A program made the position numbers and the translations under genes. The notes beneath the pieces are model-generated. The model saw only the letters and a list, made by a program, of their open reading frames with translations. It searched no databases and was not told the origin of the DNA. 64,000 nt of DNA. It comes from JAUILA01 sp050289805. Lineage in GTDB: Bacteria; Bacteroidota; Bacteroidia; Cytophagales; Cyclobacteriaceae. The DNA lies in NCBI GenBank assembly GCA_050289805.1, contig JBNKGL010000017.1, forward strand, positions 1-64,000, written 5' to 3'. Below are positions 17,742 to 26,343 of the stretch, one piece after another (the stretch's first letter is position 1; every line of letters begins with the position of its first letter).

Positions 17742-19239
17742 AAAGGTTTTCCAGCAGCATAACATCCGCCGGTTGTTGTTGCCAGGTGCGTGAAATATTC
17801 GATGGTACCGTCGACTGCATGAATGGTCCATTCCCCAAAAGAATGTCCACATCTCCATCCTTATCAAAATCACCGCGATCAGCCGTCAACCATTTTCCTG
17901 ATGTTGATATGGACAACGAAGAAGCCTCAAAACTCATATCACCCTTATTCTCGAGGATCAGAAAACTCTCATCAGGTGTATGGGCATAGTCAGGAAAATA
18001 TGAAATGACGGCCAGGTCAAGGTCTCCGTCCATGTCATAGTCATCTGCCATTGTACTGAAAGGTCCGTGAATTGGAAATACATATTCTTCTTCAAAAGTC
18101 ATGGGGGCTTTCTGAATTAAAATACGAATCGCATGATAAGGCTTTAATGCAGGATAATCATAATCACCGGTGTCGCCATTCGCATACACGATATCAGGTT
18201 TTCCATCCCCGTTCATATCCGCCAATTCGAAATAGGATGAGCCATAGTAGGAAGGAAACGTATAAAGTAACTTCTCCGTAAAATTCCCGGCTCCATCACC
18301 CAGGTATGCAAAAAAACCTTCCTTACCCTGGGCCATCAGGGCAAGAATATCAAGATTTCCATCGTCGTTGAGATCCAATATTTCTGTACGAATCGCACCA
18401 GGTTCAGCACTCAGTAAATGTTCTGAATATCCATCCGCGGTCTTTTCATACCATGAAAGTGAACCTTTCAAAAAACCGAACCCGGAAACGATAAAATCCT
18501 CGAGCCCGTCATTATTGAGATCCACTTTCCTAAGGTCTACCGGTCGGGGCAATTGGGTTAACAACGTGGAATTATCAGGCCCCTGGAACCGCACAACCGT
18601 ACCCTCATACAGGTCATTAGGGAAGATATCGCCCATTGTGAGAATGTCAAAATGATCTGAACTTTCAATGATTGCCGACGGGGCTCCGCTCACAGGATAT
18701 GTATCTGATGTTCCTGAGGCTATATTATATCGGTAAACGATGTTTCTTTCTGCATCACCATACCATACATCATTACCATCAAGGCTAAACTTTACAAGGG
18801 AAGCTGCCGGCGGATCATTCGAAATTCGTAACGGCCTGGCTTTGAATAATTTATTTTCCTGTGATGAGATATCTGTAATGAATGCCGGGAGTGTATCCGG
18901 ACTTTCAAGGAGGTAGTAGGACTGGATCCAATCCCATTCTTCTTTGCTCAAAAGAGCCGATGCCGGCGCCAATTGAACTTCATTCAGTTTTTGATATTGC
19001 CTGTTTTCTTCCTGGGTAAAGTTTCTGCCCATCCTTGCCCCCATTCTTGGAAGTATTTGCCTCCAGAGATCCTTGGAAAGCGCATCCGGAGGTGGTAGTA
19101 CATGGCAGCTTGTGCAGTATTTTGCGGCAAGTTCAGCGCCCGGATGTACACGTTCCCTTACAGACCTGCTTTCACACGAAGCCATTAAAATGACAATGGC
19201 TGAAAATATCACGCACTTCCTGAATCCTTGTATACTCAT
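17731..19239 (-). CDS. Lipoprotein with CxxCH heme motif and FG-GAP propeller (copy B)
   Basis: A 502-residue lipoprotein (box LMASC) with a heme motif CTSCH at residues 42-46, followed by LWRQILPRMGARMG, and FG-GAP blades (VDLNNDGLEDFIVSGFGFLK, DLNDDGNLDILALMAQGKEG, DYDMDGDLDLAVISYFPDY, DFDKDGDVDILLGNG). The blade order and even phrases such as LSWY, MAQG and PYH match copy A on the opposite strand, so the two are paralogs that have clearly diverged. Last codons overlap those of copy A by 11 bp. A monoheme cytochrome role is inferred from the motif only. Confidence 0.85.
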   Translation of the reverse strand: MSIQGFRKCVIFSAIVILMASCESRSVRERVHPGAELAAKYCTSCHVLPPPDALSKDLWRQILPRMGARMGRNFTQEENRQYQKLNEVQLAPASALLSKEEWDWIQSYYLLESPDTLPAFITDISSQENKLFKARPLRISNDPPAASLVKFSLDGNDVWYGDAERNIVYRYNIASGTSDTYPVSGAPSAIIESSDHFDILTMGDIFPNDLYEGTVVRFQGPDNSTLLTQLPRPVDLRKVDLNNDGLEDFIVSGFGFLKGSLSWYEKTADGYSEHLLSAEPGAIRTEILDLNDDGNLDILALMAQGKEGFFAYLGDGAGNFTEKLLYTFPSYYGSSYFELADMNGDGKPDIVYANGDTGDYDYPALKPYHAIRILIQKAPMTFEEEYVFPIHGPFSTMADDYDMDGDLDLAVISYFPDYAHTPDESFLILENKGDMSFEASSLSISTSGKWLTADRGDFDKDGDVDILLGNGPFMQSTVPSNISRTWQQQPADVMLLENLSID

Positions 19240-19302
19240 TATTATCCCTCTAAGATATAAATCATAGCCATATTCCTTAATGTCAATGATATTAACCTGT
19301 TT

Positions 19303-19695
19303 TCAGGGCTTTCTGTTTGAATCCAAACTCCAGGCCCCCGGACCGATAAAGAAGTATAGTACGCCCAGCAGTACGAATAAAAAAGGATGCTGATCCCCGT
19401 ACCAAAATTGTCCTTTGCCTACTATAAATGTTATGTATAAAAATGTGCCGACGAGAATGATTGCAGCTATCCTTGTAAATAATCCGAGTATGAGCAATAT
19501 ACCTGACAACAATTCACAGAGCTTACCCAAATAAACTAAAAATCGGCCTGTACTGCCCGTAAAGAGATCCCACTCAAAGTAGGTAGCCATTGTTTCCCCT
19601 TTAAATATTTCAAGGCCATGATACAATAGCAAACAACCCGTGCATATCCGCACTAATGCTATTGCCCTCGATTTTTGTTGATCCGACATAATCAT
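19303..19695 (-). CDS. DoxX-family membrane protein
   Basis: A 130-residue protein with four predicted membrane helices and the DoxX pattern: ALVRICTGCLLLYHGLEIFK at the start, LGKLCELLSGILLILGLFTR in the middle, and GPGAWSLD at the C-terminus, the usual DoxX ending. DoxX-family proteins are small integral membrane proteins, some linked to quinone/thiosulfate redox or oxidative-stress complexes, but most have no assigned function. It stands alone, 72 bp from the PNPOx-like gene on the same strand. Confidence 0.85.
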   Translation of the reverse strand: MIMSDQQKSRAIALVRICTGCLLLYHGLEIFKGETMATYFEWDLFTGSTGRFLVYLGKLCELLSGILLILGLFTRIAAIILVGTFLYITFIVGKGQFWYGDQHPFLFVLLGVLYFFIGPGAWSLDSNRKP

Positions 19696-19767
19696 TCTTC
19701 AATATACGATATCAGGATCAAATTTGTAAGAATCCCAAATGTCGACAAGAGGTAAATGATGATAAAG

Positions 19768-20337
19768 CTAAGGCACAAGCCATTCACCTTTCCATTCTCC
19801 CGAAAACTTACTAAACCGTGCCCGTAAATGATGGTCATCGTTTAATTGTAATACCTCGATCTGTTCGGGGATAAAGGTTAAAACAGTAAAGTATTTTGAT
19901 GAATGAGGTTCAAGCCATTGATGACCTTCCGACGGGTGCTCCACTTTCGCCCCTGGAGGCAGGACCGAATTATACGGCTTTTTTGCTTTAATAGTATCCC
20001 AATGACGATCCCGTTCCTCAACGTTATCCAATGTTGAGGCAAATCCATTAAGGCTTACCTGAACACCCATTTCTCTATTATAAAATAACATTCCCATCTG
20101 CCTGTTCTTTTCGAGGTGTTCAATCTTATTCGACCTTACGTCGGTATATATCTGTATAGACGGCCCGTCCAATACCGAACGCAGCACAACATACCTGGAT
20201 ACAGGTTTATTATCATCCACCGAAGATAAAACGAGAATTCTGAATGGGTGTTTCACATCATCAGCAGCCACTTCCAACTCGGTAATTACGCTTTCAAAAA
20301 TTTTAGGTAATGTGGTGTCAATATTAAAAAGCATCAT
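19768..20337 (-). CDS. Pyridoxamine 5'-phosphate oxidase-family flavin-binding protein
   Basis: A 189-residue cytoplasmic protein of the split-barrel FMN-binding fold. HPFRILVLSSVDDNKPVSRY, VVLRSV and IYTDVRSNKIEHLEKNRQMG match the N-terminal FMN-binding half of the Alr4036-type PNPOx-like family, with the C-terminal FIPEQIEVLQLNDDHHLRAR substituting for the PdxH dimerisation region. The R-S-N-K segment corresponds to phosphate-binding residues of the flavin site. True PdxH has a longer, different C-terminus, so this is more likely a general FMN oxidoreductase or flavin reductase-like protein. A small gap (32 bp) separates it from the cyclase gene upstream. Confidence 0.8.
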   Translation of the reverse strand: MMLFNIDTTLPKIFESVITELEVAADDVKHPFRILVLSSVDDNKPVSRYVVLRSVLDGPSIQIYTDVRSNKIEHLEKNRQMGMLFYNREMGVQVSLNGFASTLDNVEERDRHWDTIKAKKPYNSVLPPGAKVEHPSEGHQWLEPHSSKYFTVLTFIPEQIEVLQLNDDHHLRARFSKFSGEWKGEWLVP

Positions 20338-20369
20338 TATGATTGATCAGTAGTACATATTAAAAAAAT

Positions 20370-21416
20370 CTAGTTGTTATGAACAGAAAAGATGGCTACT
20401 TCGCCTCCCTTCCCCCTTAGTTGCACATGCCCTTGCCCTTCAAATCTAAACCCATTTTCGGGCAACAGGGATTTAAGTTCTCCGGATATCAACAACTCCT
20501 TTCCCAATACATTGCACTGCCCCTGAATACGTGCCGCGGTATTGATCGCATCACCATGAAATGCAATTTCCTTCTTAAACCTGCCCACCTCTGTCACAGT
20601 TACAAGTCCAATATTCAAGCCAGCCTTAAAGAAAGGAACTACACCATAATTATTCCTATAATGATCCTGATTTTTAAGCAATTCTGACTTAAATCTAAAG
20701 TATGAGTTAAGACAATTATTCTCCGACAAACCAGGTTTCCTTTTCCATGTTAATACAGCTTCATCCCCCACATACTGATAAATTTCAGCCTCATTCTCAG
20801 CAACGACCGCCAGGTCACTGAAACAATCCTGGATGAACTGACTGTATTTTATATGACCGAGTTTTTCAGCGATCTCCGTAGAAGACTGCAAGTCAAGGAA
20901 CATAAAGATTCGCTCTTCTTCTCTTGGTGTATAAAACCTGCCAAGCAGCAGATCACTAACTTTCCCTTCACCGAGTAACAGGCTTACCTGCCGGATAGCG
21001 GTCATACTGAGATCGACGAACAAAATATAGAAGTATATCGCAAAACTTCCGGGTTCAAAGGCAAATTCAACCAGGGTAAGATTAATATCCAGCAACCAAA
21101 CACACAAGCCATAGGCAAGTATCACCAGCGTAGTTAATATTAGGAGTGCATAGGACAGGCGCAAAATCAGCAGTCTGGCAAGCGATATCCTCTTGTAATA
21201 ACGTTCTTCTGTTAGAATTTCAGCTAAGGCCGAAATGGACCCAAAAATGGGACCAATGATCGATGCAAAAGCTATGCTGACCCAGAAATTAATCTGTACT
21301 GATCCTTCTTCAACAGTCCCAACACCCCTCACGATACTCAGGAAATAGAATGCCAGGGTCCATCCAATTGCATAATCCCTGATGATCTTGAGTTTCTGTG
21401 GTCTACGCAAATACAT
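20370..21416 (-). CDS. Membrane-bound class III adenylate/guanylate cyclase
   Basis: A 348-residue protein with four to five N-terminal membrane helices (residues about 10-150) and a class III cyclase domain from about 165. Both metal-binding aspartates are present: D175 in FMFLDLQSS and D218 in YVGDEAV. The transition-state Asn/Arg pair is present in GDAINTAARIQ, and the Asp of that motif plus a Lys upstream are consistent with adenine recognition, so cAMP is the likelier product. The domain follows a short membrane module, not a HAMP or PAS. It lies 4 bp downstream of the GH20 gene on the same strand, implying cotranscription. Confidence 0.85.
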   Translation of the reverse strand: MYLRRPQKLKIIRDYAIGWTLAFYFLSIVRGVGTVEEGSVQINFWVSIAFASIIGPIFGSISALAEILTEERYYKRISLARLLILRLSYALLILTTLVILAYGLCVWLLDINLTLVEFAFEPGSFAIYFYILFVDLSMTAIRQVSLLLGEGKVSDLLLGRFYTPREEERIFMFLDLQSSTEIAEKLGHIKYSQFIQDCFSDLAVVAENEAEIYQYVGDEAVLTWKRKPGLSENNCLNSYFRFKSELLKNQDHYRNNYGVVPFFKAGLNIGLVTVTEVGRFKKEIAFHGDAINTAARIQGQCNVLGKELLISGELKSLLPENGFRFEGQGHVQLRGKGGEVAIFSVHNN

Positions 21417-21420
21417 TAAA

Positions 21421-23835
21421 TTAATTTCCTGAATGAACCGATAATTGGCGCAGTCCGGGGCCTACTGCCAGAATGAGACCATTTTCCCCGGTTTCAAGCT
21501 GGCTGATCTTTGCCGAAAGAATACTGTCCTGCATGGTACCGGCACCAGAAATCAGACGAGCCCTGATCTCAGATGACACATCGGATAGTCCGGCAAACAT
21601 CACTGAACCTTCAGAAAGCAATTCTGAATCAGCCGTCAACGGAACTATGACATCTGCCGAAGATATCCAACTGTCCAATTGCTCTATAATCGCCAATTTC
21701 AAAGAATCCGATTGGTTTGAAATATATGAACTGACTATCGAATTAAATTTACGCGCCTCCGGGCTTTCCGGCCTTACAATATCGACAAGGTGATCAAGCT
21801 TGTAATCAGGAAGATAAATAAATTCAGCTTCCAGCAATGCCGGCATTCGGCCGTGATATTTTACTTCCTCCAGAACATTCATGAGTTCCAGCAGAGATGG
21901 ATATGCATCTGATGCCACCAGGCCCTCCAGGCGCGGACCGTAATTTTTTTCATGATGGACCCCGGTTTTAGCCAGCTCTGTCCTGGTAGTTGCCAGCCGG
22001 CGATACATATCTTCTGTATCTGTTGTTAAAGACACCGGACTCCATAGTTTCTCGGCAATTGCCGCAGTACGCGGCCAGATTCTGGATTCAATATTTTTCG
22101 CATCCACGAATTCAGACCATTGACAGGCCTCTCCTCCCAGTATTCTTTGCTGTTCTTCCTGTGTCAGGGGGCGGATCACTTCAATAGCGGGAAGTTCGGT
22201 GCCTTCCATATCAGATCCGCCGGAACGGAAACCACTGCTTTCAAAATTGAGCAGACCAAATGATATATTCCCCCTGAGGCTGTCACCTTCAAGTACCGCT
22301 TCATAGTCCAGTTCACCAACTGGCCCCATCATGGAACATTTGAGTATGCCATCCTTTAACGTTCCGTCCCGGAAAACCATCCTGTCAGACATCATCGCAA
22401 AAAAGCCGAACACATTTTCCGGATCCCTGTCAAATATTACCAACTGACTTTCTATGACATTGCCTCCGATTTCCATTTGCTGATCATACATGCGCCAATA
22501 CGAGGTATCAGGCTGAATATCAACTGCACCTGGCAGTACCAGCGGGTCAACCTCATAGTATTTTCCGGCCGGTAAAATATGATCGAGGTATAGTCCGGCA
22601 GAAAGAATACCTGATCCTCCATTTTGAACAGCGTGAAATAAGGACTTGTGACTGGTCCATGACTGAACAATAATGTCGTCGGGCAAATCAGGGTTTGAAA
22701 TTTCATCCCACCCCATCATGATTTTGTCATGACTGGTCACAATACTGTATACTCTTTTATTGAAATAAGCCTGAAGATCATGGGCGTTTTCCAATTGATT
22801 TGCCTCCATAAAAGCCTCAAATCGATCATCTTCTTCCCAGAAGTTCGGGTTAACCTCATCGCCCCCGATATGAAAATACTGATCCGGAAAAAGCTCAGCC
22901 ATCTCCCCTATCAGATCATTCAGGAAATCATATACTTCATCCTTTGTCGGATCCATGGGGGGACCAAACAACGACCCTTTTCCAGAACCGAATTTAAGCG
23001 AGTCGCTGGTGCTGGACAGCATTGGATAGGCAATCTGCCAGCTTTTGGAATGGCCCGGCATATCAAATTCAGGAACGATTCGGATACCCCGTTCAGCAGC
23101 ATACGATATCATTTCCCTGATTTCATCCTGGGTGTAGTAGTGGCCGTTTGATCCCACCTCATGCAATTTCGGGTAAATCCTGCTTTCCACCCTAAATCCC
23201 TGATCTTCAGACAAATGAAGGTGCAGAACATTCATCTTCACTGCTGCCATTGCATCTAAATTACGCAGTATTACCTCTTTGGGAATCCAATGACGGCAAA
23301 CATCGATCATCAAGCCGCGCCAGGGAAATCTGGGTTTGTCCGCGATTTCAGCGGTTGGGAGGAAGACTCTGTTATCCCTTTGAATAATGAGTTGTTTCAA
23401 GGTCTCAATTCCCCGGATAACTCCTATATCTGTTGGAGCTGTTAACCGAATCCCCTTTTTGGATATTTCCAGGTCATAGGACTCATCCATACCAAAATAA
23501 GGCAATTCGACCTCTTCCGTGAATTCAATCACGAGAGGAAACCCATCACTGTTTTCGGATGTTTTTGTAAAATTAAAATATCGATTGATAGCAGCAGAAA
23601 CCTTCCCGGAACTGCTACCGGTTACGGCAAGTACGTCGGCGGTTACTTCACTTCCTGATAATTTCAGTTCCCCGGGAAGCGGCATCAGGCTTATTGCTGA
23701 ACGATCTTCTTCAGATATCAACGGGGGCGTATATAATACAAACCTGTAATACGCATAGCCACCGGCCGCCAGTACAATAATCACTGTGAGTATGGAATAG
23801 GCAATCTTCTTAACTACTGTTCTCTTCCCCATCAA
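21421..23835 (-). CDS. Membrane-anchored GH20 beta-N-acetylhexosaminidase with an internal insertion
   Basis: An 804-residue protein. One hydrophobic segment at about 8-30 looks like an uncleaved signal anchor. Residues about 45-160 are the GH20b-like N-domain. The GH20 catalytic barrel starts at WRGLMIDVCRHWIPKEVI (about 172), with HLHLSEDQGFRVE, PEFDMPGHSKSW and the catalytic Asp-Glu pair D326-E327 in HIGGDEVNPNFW. About 120 residues (440-560) not expected in the barrel are inserted between YYEVDPLVLPG and RILGGEACQWSEFV. A C-terminal extension of about 170 residues follows the barrel. GH20 enzymes cleave terminal GlcNAc or GalNAc from chitin oligomers, glycans or muropeptides. It sits in tandem with the nucleotide cyclase and after the GMC pair. 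Confidence 0.9.
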   Translation of the reverse strand: MMGKRTVVKKIAYSILTVIIVLAAGGYAYYRFVLYTPPLISEEDRSAISLMPLPGELKLSGSEVTADVLAVTGSSSGKVSAAINRYFNFTKTSENSDGFPLVIEFTEEVELPYFGMDESYDLEISKKGIRLTAPTDIGVIRGIETLKQLIIQRDNRVFLPTAEIADKPRFPWRGLMIDVCRHWIPKEVILRNLDAMAAVKMNVLHLHLSEDQGFRVESRIYPKLHEVGSNGHYYTQDEIREMISYAAERGIRIVPEFDMPGHSKSWQIAYPMLSSTSDSLKFGSGKGSLFGPPMDPTKDEVYDFLNDLIGEMAELFPDQYFHIGGDEVNPNFWEEDDRFEAFMEANQLENAHDLQAYFNKRVYSIVTSHDKIMMGWDEISNPDLPDDIIVQSWTSHKSLFHAVQNGGSGILSAGLYLDHILPAGKYYEVDPLVLPGAVDIQPDTSYWRMYDQQMEIGGNVIESQLVIFDRDPENVFGFFAMMSDRMVFRDGTLKDGILKCSMMGPVGELDYEAVLEGDSLRGNISFGLLNFESSGFRSGGSDMEGTELPAIEVIRPLTQEEQQRILGGEACQWSEFVDAKNIESRIWPRTAAIAEKLWSPVSLTTDTEDMYRRLATTRTELAKTGVHHEKNYGPRLEGLVASDAYPSLLELMNVLEEVKYHGRMPALLEAEFIYLPDYKLDHLVDIVRPESPEARKFNSIVSSYISNQSDSLKLAIIEQLDSWISSADVIVPLTADSELLSEGSVMFAGLSDVSSEIRARLISGAGTMQDSILSAKISQLETGENGLILAVGPGLRQLSVHSGN

Positions 23836-23850
23836 TCTCCCTTCACTTCC

Positions 23851-24444
23851 TTACAAACTCCAGTTATTACCCACATCCGATAGTGGAATACATCCGTCAT
23901 ATCTTCCCGGAATAGGATCATAATTCAATACATTCTTTCCGATCTCTTCCGAAGAAAAATACCCCCACATTGCCGTTGATTTCAGGGACCTGTAAAATCC
24001 TACCGGTTTTTGCTTCCCTACAGCCGTACCCCAGACTGACGGGTTAAATGTGCCTGATTCAGACTCCATGGATCGCAGTGCAGAAGCACGCTCTTCATTA
24101 TCCAGTTCCACAAAATTCTTCCCGAATTCCTTAACACATCGCTCATTGGTCTGATCAATAAAACCGACAACAGCTGCCTGTCCCCCTGTATCGTACACCT
24201 TCGCGAATAAAAGATCCATGAACATGTCTACCTTCATATCAAGCGCTCCCGGAGTAGACGTTTTCGGCAGCCAGGCATCAACGATTGTGGATATAAATAC
24301 GGCCTGATCTTCATTCAAAAACACCGGTTGCCATGCAATCCTTGGTTGTTTCTGGCATGATTGAAGTAGTGAAAAAAGTGTTGAGGCCGAAACGGCGGTT
24401 CCGGAAATCAGCAAAGTCTTTTGTAATGCTTCTCGTCTTTTCAT
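23851..24444 (-). CDS. Gluconate 2-dehydrogenase subunit 3-family protein (Tat signal)
   Basis: A 197-residue small subunit of the membrane-bound sugar/polyol dehydrogenase family. The N-terminus has a twin-arginine signal (KRREALQKTL) and a lipobox-like LLQSC, so it may be a Tat lipoprotein. The body has the family sequence EDQAVFISTIVDAWLPKTST, GALDMKVDMFMDLLFAK and C-terminal GFYRSLKSTAMWGYFSSEEI. In this family the small subunit carries the Tat signal that exports the FAD-containing large subunit bound to it. The large subunit gene (24447-26153) is directly upstream with 2 bp between them, so the pair is one transcription unit. Confidence 0.9.
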   Translation of the reverse strand: MKRREALQKTLLISGTAVSASTLFSLLQSCQKQPRIAWQPVFLNEDQAVFISTIVDAWLPKTSTPGALDMKVDMFMDLLFAKVYDTGGQAAVVGFIDQTNERCVKEFGKNFVELDNEERASALRSMESESGTFNPSVWGTAVGKQKPVGFYRSLKSTAMWGYFSSEEIGKNVLNYDPIPGRYDGCIPLSDVGNNWSL

Positions 24445-24446
24445 GA

Positions 24447-26153
24447 TCAGAGGTTATTTTTTTTCAATTCAGCGACAGCATGATTTGCCGCTCTGGCGGT
24501 CAGTGCCATGTATGTCAATGAAGGATTTACACAGGATGAAGATGTCATACAGGCTCCATCCGTTACAAATACATTTTTGCAGGCATGGATCTGATTCATG
24601 CCGTTTAGTACAGACGTCTTCGGATCACGTCCCATTCTCGCAGTACCCATTTCATGGATTCCAAATCCCGGCTCATGTTCATTATCAAATCCTATGATAT
24701 TTTTCAGACCAACAGTTTCAAGCATTTCAACTGCGTCTGCCTGAATCTGTTTGTTGAGTGCCTTCTCATTTTCCTTGAATTCACAATCAATTGCCAGCGT
24801 TGGTTGCCCCCATTTATCAACATTGTCGGTGTCGAGCGTGACCTTATTATCATGGTAGGGCAGGCATTCTGCAAAACCGGTAATGAAGAATTCCCACGGG
24901 CCGGGCTTCATCATGCGGTCCTTGTAATCTCCTCCGAAATCCTCTTCATTCACACCTGATCCCCACCCCGTGCGGTAGCCCGCACCCTGGTATCCAAAGC
25001 CCCGAAGGAATTTATCAGATTTCGTTTTCTCATCAATATTCCAGTACCGCGGAATATAAATGCCATTTGGTCTGCGGCCCTTATAATACTTATCGTCAAA
25101 TCCATCCACGACTCCTGTCGCACCGATGCGGTAAGTATGATCCATCAGGTTATGTCCAAGCTCTCCGCTGTCATTGCCCAGTCCGTTTTCGAAGCGGCCG
25201 GAAACCGAATTCAAAAGGATCTGGGTTGTGCCAAGCGTTGACGCGTTGCAAAAAATGATGCGCGCTGAATATTCTAGAACTTCATTTGTTTCGGAATCGA
25301 TGATACGGACCCCTGTGGCTTTGTTCTTCTGGTCATCATAAATGATGGATTGTACAATCGAATACGGGCGTATAGTAAGATTGCCTGTAGCATTTGCCGC
25401 AGGTAATGTTACCGCATTGCTGCTGAAATAAGCCCCATAGGGACACCCCCTGCTGCATCGGTTCCGGTACTGGCATTGTCCGCGTCCATTCAACGGCTCC
25501 GTAAGGTGCGCAACCCGCCCAATAATCATATTTCTTCCCGGAAATTCCTTTTCAATTCTGCCTTTGACATGTTTTTCAACACAATTGAGTTCCATGGGAG
25601 GAAGAAAATGGCTGTCAGGCAATTGGGGAAGACCAAGTGCTTCGCCACTTATACCCGCATATTTTTCAACATACGTATACCAGGGCTCAATATCCTTATA
25701 TCGAATGGGCCAGTCAACCCCGTAGCCGTCTTTCGCATTGGCTTCAAAATCAAGGTCACTCCAGCGATAGGTTTGCTTTCCCCACAACAGCGAGCGCCCG
25801 CCCATCTGATGCCCCCGTACCCACAGGAAAGGTTTAACTTCGGTATAGGGATTATCCTTATCATTCGCATAAAAGTGCTCGGTATCCTTTCCAATGAAGC
25901 CAGTACGAACTCCGATATAGTGCTTTTCACGCTCTTCAGGTGTCAGAGCGCCACGAAGTTCATAATCCCATGGATCGTCATTCATGGTGGTGTAATCCTT
26001 AATATGTTCTACCAGCCTGCCGCGTTCCAGCACGAGCGTATTTAAGCCATTTTCACATAGTTCCTTTGCAGCCCAACCGCCACTGATTCCTGACCCGATA
26101 ACAATTGCGTCATAGGTCATTTGCTGCTTCGCATCGATATTGAAGTTTGCCAT
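24447..26153 (-). CDS. GMC-family FAD oxidoreductase (gluconate/glucoside dehydrogenase large subunit)
   Basis: A 568-residue flavoprotein. The Rossmann FAD motif is DAIVIGSGISGGWAAKEL (residues about 15-32). A cysteine cluster, CQYRNRCSRGCPYGAY at about 226-241, resembles the Fe-S-binding segment of FAD-dependent glucose and gluconate dehydrogenases. The C-terminal active-site region has HEMGTARMG with the catalytic His and SCVNPSLTYMALTARAANH with the paired Asn. No signal peptide is visible, which fits export with the Tat small subunit encoded immediately downstream. Probable reaction: oxidation of a sugar or polyol in the periplasm with electrons passed to a cytochrome; no cytochrome subunit is adjacent, but three CxxCH proteins occur nearby. 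Confidence 0.9.
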   Translation of the reverse strand: MANFNIDAKQQMTYDAIVIGSGISGGWAAKELCENGLNTLVLERGRLVEHIKDYTTMNDDPWDYELRGALTPEEREKHYIGVRTGFIGKDTEHFYANDKDNPYTEVKPFLWVRGHQMGGRSLLWGKQTYRWSDLDFEANAKDGYGVDWPIRYKDIEPWYTYVEKYAGISGEALGLPQLPDSHFLPPMELNCVEKHVKGRIEKEFPGRNMIIGRVAHLTEPLNGRGQCQYRNRCSRGCPYGAYFSSNAVTLPAANATGNLTIRPYSIVQSIIYDDQKNKATGVRIIDSETNEVLEYSARIIFCNASTLGTTQILLNSVSGRFENGLGNDSGELGHNLMDHTYRIGATGVVDGFDDKYYKGRRPNGIYIPRYWNIDEKTKSDKFLRGFGYQGAGYRTGWGSGVNEEDFGGDYKDRMMKPGPWEFFITGFAECLPYHDNKVTLDTDNVDKWGQPTLAIDCEFKENEKALNKQIQADAVEMLETVGLKNIIGFDNEHEPGFGIHEMGTARMGRDPKTSVLNGMNQIHACKNVFVTDGACMTSSSCVNPSLTYMALTARAANHAVAELKKNNL

Positions 26154-26343
26154 TTCTTATGTTTTACACAGATGTGGAAGTTAGGGAAAAAATAGAATAT
26201 TTTGAACCTGTTTATTCTTTTACAATGAGTCAAGGCTGTTGGATGAAACGATGAGGTCTGTGATTTTTTTAGGATCGGTTAATGAAATCCGTTTCCCTGT
26301 TTCAAAATTTAGCATGACATTTGTTATAGAATCTTAAAACTTT

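Noticed and set aside
20370..21416. GGDEF-type diguanylate cyclase instead of class III cyclase
   Set aside because: No GGDEF motif; the FLDL/GDE aspartates and NTAAR segment are class III signatures.
25476..26045. 189-residue open frame on the plus strand inside the GMC oxidoreductase gene
   Set aside because: It lies opposite the FAD domain, which matches the family residue by residue; the opposite-strand text is not protein-like.
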